Origin: Anagrus nilaparvatae
Lineage: Eukaryota > Arthropoda > Insecta > Hymenoptera > Mymaridae
Direction: 5' to 3'
Assembly (NCBI GenBank): GCA_022575985.1
Contig: JAKSXM010000007.1
Location: 58,496,501-58,560,500 of the forward strand
Length of the DNA stretch: 64,000 bases
Translations under genes and position numbers: made by a program
In this document: one piece after another, positions 56,309-64,000 of the stretch
How the letters are laid out: each line of letters begins with the position of its first letter
Numbering within the stretch: position 1 is the first letter of the stretch
Notes under the pieces: generated by a model
Database searches by the model: none
What the model saw: the letters and a program-made list of their open reading frames with translations, nothing else
Told to the model about the DNA's origin: nothing

Positions 56309-59300
56309 GATAGATTCATCTAGGGAATCAGAAATTAAATTCTAAATAATGTCCGATAATTTTCCTGAAGAACATCATGTATTGGTCATTTATTCTAATA
56401 ATTTTAAAGAAAAAAATTTTATTATTTTTATTTTTTATAAAACAATTTAAACTAAAATATTAATTATTTTTCCTTTCCTCGTGTAAAAAAATTTATTTTT
56501 ATAAATAAAATCAAAGTTTTGATAAAATAAAGTAAGAAAAACATACAGACATAAAAACATAAAACAAAAATACTTATATTGCTATAGTCACAAGATAAAA
56601 TCAGCTTTTTAAAAACCCTGTCAGACATTGTATTTTTTTTATAAATTCTCAGGAAATTAAAAAGACTGTAGCAGATACACTTATCAAATAATTCCAGTAA
56701 AATTACTTCTTTACGTTTTCATTTTGTGAAATCTTGATTCTGTAAATAAATATATTAAAAAAATAGCACAATTTTTCTACCTGGGTCAAAAAAAGATATC
56801 GTCATAATTTATTATATTTTATTTATCAACTAAAATTTACTTGATCAATAAATTACATAAACATTTGCTTAGTCAATTTGAACAAACAGTGAAGTATCTA
56901 ATATAATTAATTAAATTAATATTTATTATAAATATGTAAACAAAATAAATAAGTTGCTATGTAAATAACAAACATGTATGTATACGTAATAAAATTAATT
57001 TTAATTTATTCCTCTTCAAAAAAATCAATAGTTTTGCATAATTTTTAATGTCAATAGAAGATAAAAACTTTTCCACATATTTTCTTTTATTCGTGAAAAT
57101 ATATGCATAAAAAAAATATTTAATTTCTTGCAATTATTCATAGATAATTTACATATAAATTACTTTTTTCTTTTGTTTTAGAATTTAAATAATTAAAAAT
57201 AAAAATGTTTGAAAAAGCTTGAAAAGCTAGGTAAAAGAAAGTATTCAAGCTTTATCATTAAAATAATAAGAAATTATTTAATTTCAAGTTTAAAAAAATA
57301 GTTTTAGAAGTGGAAGAGATGAGTGCAGGTCAAGTGATAAGATCCTAAGGCAAAAATTTTTGTTAGGTACTTTATGTTTTATTTTACTGTTATTACAATG
57401 TACTTTTTTTTTTACAAAGCTTTTACGATGATTTGACAGTGATTTATTATGCTTTTTTGAGTTATTGCAGTTTTTCACACATTTGTTTTTTTAGATATTA
57501 GAATTTTTAATTTTTTTAAAATGTATTTTAAATTATTGATTTTTTCTGCATTTTTAGACTGTTTTTTGTTTGAATTTGAATTTTAGTTTCAAGTCTCAGT
57601 GGAATTGTTCTAATTAAAATGTGAGAGAGTTTAAAAAAAGTTTTAAATTAACAACTTTAAATTGGAATAAAACCTGATTAGCCTTGGCTAATTTTTTCTT
57701 CAATTGTTGTTAATTTTATTATTTAGTCTTACATTGAAAACTCTTTTATTTTTTTTTTTGAAAGTTTTTAGATGTGACTTAACTTAATTTATACTAATTT
57801 TTTTTCTTGAATACATTTATTTTGTTTATTGATTTTATGTAATTAGTAAATATGTGAAAAATGACAGAAAAATAAAAATATTTATTTTATGTTAAAATAT
57901 TTAATATAATTTTTTTTGGTTTCTCGCAAGAGAAAAGTACTGCGAAGGGTATATAAGTAGATTATTTTTTGAAAATTTTTGAATTACAAATAATACATTA
58001 AAAAGTATCTTAAACTTTAATTAATTTAAAATATTTCCAAAATTATCAATTGACGTACTCCTATGTGTTGATACATATTTATCTCTGATTAGAATCCATT
58101 ATGATCAAATGCAGTGCATAATGCACGTAATGAAAACTTTTTTCGAAATTAAAAATTATTTTTTTCAGTTTAAGCAATAGTATTTAGTGATAGATTTTAG
58201 TGTCCTTTAAAATCTTTTTGAAAAAAAAAAACAAGTATTTAATTTTGAGATTCATTAGAGTCAATTAATTTTAATTGTTCGGATATAAAATTATTATTAT
58301 TGTCCTATATCGCTTTTGAATATTAAAGGGGACTTGCATGGATAGGAATTTAATAATTGTTTTGTATAATTTGAAACTAGATAAAAAAAGTGTAAGGTGC
58401 CTATTTTTTTGTGTTTTAAAAAAATGAAAATTAAAAAAGTGATGACCTTACATCTCTGAAAAACCCCTGATTTTTGAAAGCTTTATAACTCCGTGAATTT
58501 TCGTTATTTAAAAAAATAAAAAAATACTGTTTTCTAATAATTTTTTTTGTAGTTTGACTTTTTGCAAAAAATATATCCAAATTTTGTCAGCTCCCTATTA
58601 AATAATATACATATGTGTCTTAAAACGGGTTCCAAAATGCCTTGACCTCTCCTAAAACCACATAAATTTTTCAATTCTCATAACACCCAAACTCATCATT
58701 TTACAAAAACTCAATAACCTAATAAAAAAAAATGCCTGATATTCTAAAATTGGCAAAAATATCAAAAAAATAAACGTAAATAAAAGCTATAAGCGGTTAA
58801 AGAACCAAATGTTTTCAACATGGTAAATATATAATACATACATAAACATACATCCGCCTTAGTTTTAAAAAAGTTTTTATAGAAATATACTACTTGTCTT
58901 AATTCTAACGCGATGTTTGACTCAGCATCACCTCTTCTTCTTCTTCATCTTCTATAATAAAAGTTATATTTTAAGATCTAAAAATTCTATAAAAAAAAAT
59001 CGTATTTAGTGTATTATGTGTTGTTTAATACTACAGTAGACTAAAATAAAATCTGGAAATTTTTATTTAAAATTTTTAGTGTTTTAAATCAAACGACAAA
59101 ATATATATGATTTAGATGTTTGAAAATATCTAAATTTGTGTGATAGGTTAATTTTAATTGAAATATTATGGAATTTAAATGAGCTTTTTTACATATTAAA
59201 AAAATTAAGTAATGATGGTGAAAACGTTACATAATTTTTTTTATAGTGTTTATTTAAAAATATTATGAATTTATTATCATTTATTAAAATGTCGAATGCA

Positions 59301-60769
59301 ATGGCAATTACATACATGAAGAAACAAAAAATATTTGGTTCAACTATATCAACGGTACTTTGTTATTTAATTAATTTACTAAAAAGAAATTATTATTGAT
59401 TCTTTATTTTTATATAAAATAAACTATTTTTTTTTAGTGTATTTGTGTGTTTATTAGTGTAGTATAAAAATATAATTCTGGTGTGTGTTTATTAAATAAA
59501 TATTTACTATGGAAAAATAAAATTTTTTCAATCTAAAAATATTTATTATTTCATAAAATTTAAATTTACGTGAGCATATTAGCTTGGATGTTATTTTGGA
59601 AAATTGATTCAAGTCTTGGTTGTTAGGGGAACCTAGGAACTAATTACCAATTGAATTTTTAAAAATTTTGAGAGGCAAAATTGATGTTTCATGAGTTAAA
59701 ATTTATATATAAAGAATCTTAATTTTTTTGATAAAAAACACCGACCGGCAATGCAAAATCGAAAAAACATCCAGTCTAATATACATCAAATACATGAATA
59801 TTTTATTATTAAGCTTCAATCGATAATATCAATATACGTATTTCTAATTTAATTATCGAGCATATCTAATAATGATATAAACTACAGGTATTTCCATGAA
59901 GGAGCTAAATTAAATTCAAGTCTCAAACCTATTTCATGAACACAGCAGATATAGAAATTAAAAGAAAATACCCTGCTAAAAAATTAATCCAAATTTTGGC
60001 TTTAATATTTTTTGGACAAATTTTTTAAAAACAAAAAGTTTTTTTGCTTTGAACTCATGTCTAGGGTAGTTTTTACATTGACAAAAATAAGTTATTTTAA
60101 GAAAATAATCTGAAATTTTAAAGTTTTTAAATCTGTGCGTCTCATGTGCAAAATATATGAGCTATTATTTTACGAAACTAATGGGATAATTATTCTTCTA
60201 TTAATACTGATTAAGTAGGATAGATAAATAGAGTGTGTAATTAACACATTAGCACCAAATATAATCATAGATTAATTTATGGCAGTAATTAGAAATCGCG
60301 TAACTTTACAATATACAAGTTTTTTATATTTTTTATAGGTAATGCTACTTTTAAAAAAAAATGCAAATTATAAATTTTATACACACATAAACAAAATTAC
60401 GTTATATAAATATATAGCTTTTATAGCTTAGACGAAAATTAATTTCTTTAATTAATATTTTAAATTCTAAATTATGAATGCTGAATAAAAAAGCTCATAT
60501 CATAAAAAGTAAATAAATGCTGACAAAATTTTGTAAACTATATTAAAGGCATTATTTAATTACCTTTTTTTTATGCTGCCGAGCAGAAAACTTACAAGAT
60601 TTTCATATTAATTTCGTTCAATTGTTCAACCATATTTATTATGCTTTTTTATTAAGCTCATATTTTATTGGCAAAAAGTCAAATTTTTAAAACAATGACC
60701 GGACAAATATATATATTTTATGTATATTAGATTGATTATTAAATAAAATAAAACTTTTCAAAAAAATTA
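56309..60769. other. AT-rich DNA, no convincing gene
   Basis: Long low-complexity stretch. A (CTT)n-like tract at 58928-58955 reads on the minus strand as a glutamate run (see findings), but this is weak. A short repeat-like patch with 'cttacatctctgaaaaaccc' lies near 58445. No RNA gene or element boundary was recognised. Confidence 0.35.
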
Positions 60770-61197
60770 TACACTGTAAAAAGTAACTTCTTAGATTTAC
60801 AAAAAAAATAGAATTTTTTCGAAAAGTTAGCGAATTTTCAAAAAATTTTGTAAATATTCAATAAAAATCGTAAATTTACTTTTAGTATAGTGTTCAAAAA
60901 TTCGAGAAATCTCGATTTTCTTTTGTGATTTTACGAAAAAAATTGTAAATTCACAACTATTTTTCGGAAATTTACAACTATTTTTTGTAAATTTTCAAAA
61001 AAAAAAGTATAAATTATCAATTTTTCTTGCGAATTCACAAAAAAAAATCGTGAATACTCGTAATTTTTGTTAATATACTAAATTTAGTAATTATACGATT
61101 TTTTTCGAATATTTACAAATTTTTTCGGAAATTTACTAATTTTTCGAAAATGTTCTAATTTTTTTGTTAATATAATAAAGTTACTTTTTACAGTGTA
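60770..61197. mobile_element. Foldback MITE, TACACTGTAAAAAGTAACTT family (full copy)
   Basis: A 428-bp element with the same ends as 38535-38878 (TACACTGTAAAAAGTAACTT and AAAGTTACTTTTTACAGTGTA). It has an extra internal part around 'ttgtaaattcacaactattt'. TA flanks both ends. Confidence 0.8.
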
Positions 61198-62100
61198 CTT
61201 TTATAATACGGCTGGTAAATAAACTAAATTTTCAATTATTTAATACTTAAGGAAAAATCCGGCTCAAAAGGACCAAATGAAAATTACAAAATTGATTAAT
61301 TAAATAACGAAGTAAATGAAATATGAACTTTAAGCTATATATGGGTCAGTACAGGTTTAATATTTGGTCCAAAATACTGTAATTGACATTTTACTTACTA
61401 TTATTTTAAAAAATTATTAAAACAAAGTAATCATTAAATAATTTGAAATTTTAAAATAATCATTTTCCAAAAATCCAAACTTAAAAAAAAGTTTATTTTC
61501 ATAAAAGAAAGTCTGAGCTAATATACAAATACAATACAAAAATATATTCTGTTGTTAAAGATTTATGGTTATTGTTTGACCTTAATATCAAATTTCAAAT
61601 AACAAAAAATCACTAAATTATAATATTACTATATATATTTAGTAAATTTTTCTCTACGGCTTTTTTCTTTTTAATAAATTAAAGCTTTTTAATACAAAAA
61701 ACGTATACCATAAATTAAAGACGTGTATTTATTTCTTTTATATTTTTTTTTTAAATTCAATTTTTTTTTTTTTAATTATAAGCTAAAAAGAATTTTTTTT
61801 TTTAATAAACAAAACTCTTTTGCTTTTTTTAGTAAATTAAAAATTAATTAAATTCTTATTATGCGATAAATATTAAATTAATTAAATTTGGCTTTGTGTA
61901 ATAATAGAAAAAGCATTTAATTTAATTTCAAGTACATAAAAAATTATATTTTTGATAGTTAGTTTATTTTTTTTTTTACTTCAGATTATTGGTAGCATCT
62001 GTTAAAGATAATTAAGAAATAATAAAAAGCGACATTTTGTTGTAGATGTAATTAACAAAATACAGTAATTTTTAATAAAAATTTAATTTCTATTTAATAT
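61198..62100. other. AT-rich DNA, nothing recognised
   Basis: Poly-T and poly-A runs at 61745-61800. No gene or element end was seen. Confidence 0.35.
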
Positions 62101-62119
62101 TTTTAGCTAATTAAGACTC

Positions 62120-62650
62120 CAGTAAAATCAGAAGGGGAAGGGGGGGTATTTTTGGTAACTAAGGTGAAAAAAGATCTGTTAATGGTTTTTGGATCACTGA
62201 TACCGACAATTGATATTTCTTTCTTTCGAAATTTGACTAAAGCCCTAAAATTAGCAAAAATACTCCACTTTTTAAAGATTTTGGCAATATGCATAAACTA
62301 AATAGATATTTCACTAATTGCATAGGTTTTTGGAACTGCTTATTTAGATAAAAATTTTCTATTAATAATTTACATAAAAAATGGGTCAGACTCCCTTAAA
62401 TTGGAAAAAACTCCTCTTATTAGGGGCAAATTTAGGGATATTTTTGAAATATTCAAAACTTATGCCAAAATTTGACCTTTGGTAAAATATTTGTGTGCTA
62501 ATATCGAATTTCAGAGTTCTTAATGTTAAAAGTTTTGAAAACACCTTTAAACGAATAAAAAAAAGACTATTTTTTAGGGGTGGTTTTCCAATAATCACAA
62601 ATTTAAATAATTGTTCACTTCTTGGGCCCCAAAATTTAATGTCAAAGATT
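62120..62650. repeat. Degenerate member of the 'cactgataccgacaatt' repeat family
   Basis: Repeats the phrase order seen at 53.8-54.0 kb ('gtttttggatcactgatacc', 'gccctaaaattagcaaaaat', 'gattttggcaatatgc'), with a second unit near 62370-62620. The minus frames inside (62103-62598) are by-products. Confidence 0.5.
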
Positions 62651-64000
62651 TAAATAACTACGAGAGAAAAAATTATGCCACAATTTGTGAGCATAGGGAA
62701 ACCAACCTATGCTAATTTAAGAGTGCTAGACATCATTTCGCACGAGCGAAACGAGAATCACCCATCTGAAAAATCCTTAGTAGATCTTATCTATATTGGT
62801 TGCTTAAGAAACCCGCAAATTAACAAACAGAGTAACAATCTTTGAAAAACGTGACGTGGTTTTAAATCAGAAAAAAATTCTAATGCAATAATGCAAATGT
62901 AAATAATTTTTACTTTTTACGAAGCAACTTTCTACGTACAAACTATTTATAAACCGCATTTTAAACCAAAAATGGTTACAGTGGATAACCTGCAATATTT
63001 TTTTGACACCAATATTACCATCAATCTAATACGATTAGAGAACTTATCTTTATACCTCAGTTGTAGTAAATTCATGTTCAATTTAGATCAAAGCATAATC
63101 ACGATATCTGTTATGTTTGAAAATACTAAATCTTATTAAATGATACTAAATACAGCTCATAAAAACAAAAGCTGTGATTAAACGTGTATAATTTCCCAAT
63201 AAATTTACAGTTAAAAAAACCACAAAACCGAAAAGCACATTTTTTAGAAAAATAAAATTTATTAAAAATTTATTCGTTTGTTGACATACACAAATCATTG
63301 TTAACTTTTTGTTTCAAATTTAACATATCCAAACAACCACAAACAATTATAAACAATGAAAAATGAATATAATTTAAAATATGTCAAAAAAAAAAAACTT
63401 TTTTTTTAGATTTATTTAAATTTATATTCAAAAGAGACGCTAAAAACAATTTAAATTCCCAGTGATAATGCTTATAAACTTTTAGGCAACTCATGCTTTT
63501 TTTTATTATTTATTCCATTTTAGCAGCGTCTTTATAATTTATTTATATCTAAATAGCTATAAATTTTATTTTTTAAAATTATTTATTTATGTGGAACGTC
63601 TAAAATTATAGGTTAAAATTTTTATCAAAAAATCCATACCTGCTGATAAAATTTAATTTATGAATCAAAATTGATTTATTGTATTTTTAAAAAATAAATT
63701 TCAAAATTATTTTATCTAATATGAAAAACTTTGATAAACAGAATAAGATTCCTTGATATATTTTTGGCATTTTTTTTAAAATAGAAAACAATGTTTAATG
63801 CAAATATTTTAGATAAACAATGTTTGAAATGTTTTTGATGCACATTCTTTAACAAATACGCAGTTTATTCTATTCTTTGGATGAACAGTAAAATATTTAT
63901 TCTTAAGATAAACTAATGTTTGTTTGATTCGCTCATATTTAATTAAATACTGGGTCTGACCTCGGATAAATGAAATTCTCAAAAAATATAAAGTCATTGA
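62651..64000. other. AT-rich DNA, nothing recognised
   Basis: No exon, RNA gene or clear repeat end was seen. The window ends in unstructured AT-rich sequence. Confidence 0.35.

Noticed and set aside
1..64000. Integrated polydnavirus or other viral segment
   Set aside because: No viral structural, replication or virulence gene family and no viral integration motif could be recognised.

Overview
This is a very A+T-rich (about four fifths A+T by eye), gene-poor, repeat-dense stretch of a eukaryotic nuclear genome, almost certainly an arthropod and most likely an insect. The evidence is a divergent chemosensory ionotropic receptor, an R1/I-type non-LTR retrotransposon relic, many TA/TTAA/TAA-flanked inverted-repeat elements, and GT-AG exons separated by very long AT-rich introns. 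A hymenopteran such as a parasitoid wasp would fit, but that is only an inference from style. There are no prokaryotic features, no tRNA or rRNA genes that I can see, and no CRISPR array.

Region 1 (1-8.0 kb) is nested repeats. It holds a long dispersed repeat (copy A), a foldback MITE, a roughly 1.6 kb element whose 375-bp inverted arms enclose the broken 3' part of a widespread mobile-element-associated gene (the family with C-terminal 'GERFHQDI...ADYCWSL'), a GC-rich near-perfect 133-bp snapback hairpin, and repeat D1. Region 2 (8.4-10.9 kb) holds a divergent ionotropic receptor gene of 600 codons in one exon, preceded by a 485-bp tandem duplication of its promoter and first 85 or so codons, and followed by a large inverted repeat. 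Region 3 (11-19 kb) has two more copies (B, C) of the dispersed repeat and a second D copy. Their younger insertions can be delimited to the base against the empty sites in A and D1: a TA-flanked element, a TTAA-flanked piggyBac-like element, and a 1.1-kb element with 58-bp perfect ends. Region 4 (19.6-22.2 kb) is MITEs and a minus-strand non-LTR retrotransposon relic (zinc knuckles, endonuclease, start of reverse transcriptase).

Region 5 (25.8-48.5 kb) appears to be the 5' part of one large plus-strand gene. It has two candidate alternative first coding exons (25843-25881 and 29719-30084) and one large Ser-rich internal exon (47229-48521). All junctions are phase 0 with GAG|GT donors, so either first exon would join in frame; the gene continues beyond the exons I can identify. 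The 17-kb intron contains a 19/17-bp minisatellite open in all six frames, a 2.3-kb palindromic foldback element with arms of about 1.07 kb, and a GC-rich element with three copies of a palindromic unit. Region 6 (48.5-64 kb) is AT-rich noncoding DNA with several inverted-repeat elements (50.07-52.51, 54.51-55.61, 56.13-56.31, 60.77-61.20 kb) and no convincing exon.

Assignments rest on reading by eye. No similarity search, splice predictor or alignment was run, and element edges marked approximate may be off by tens of bases.
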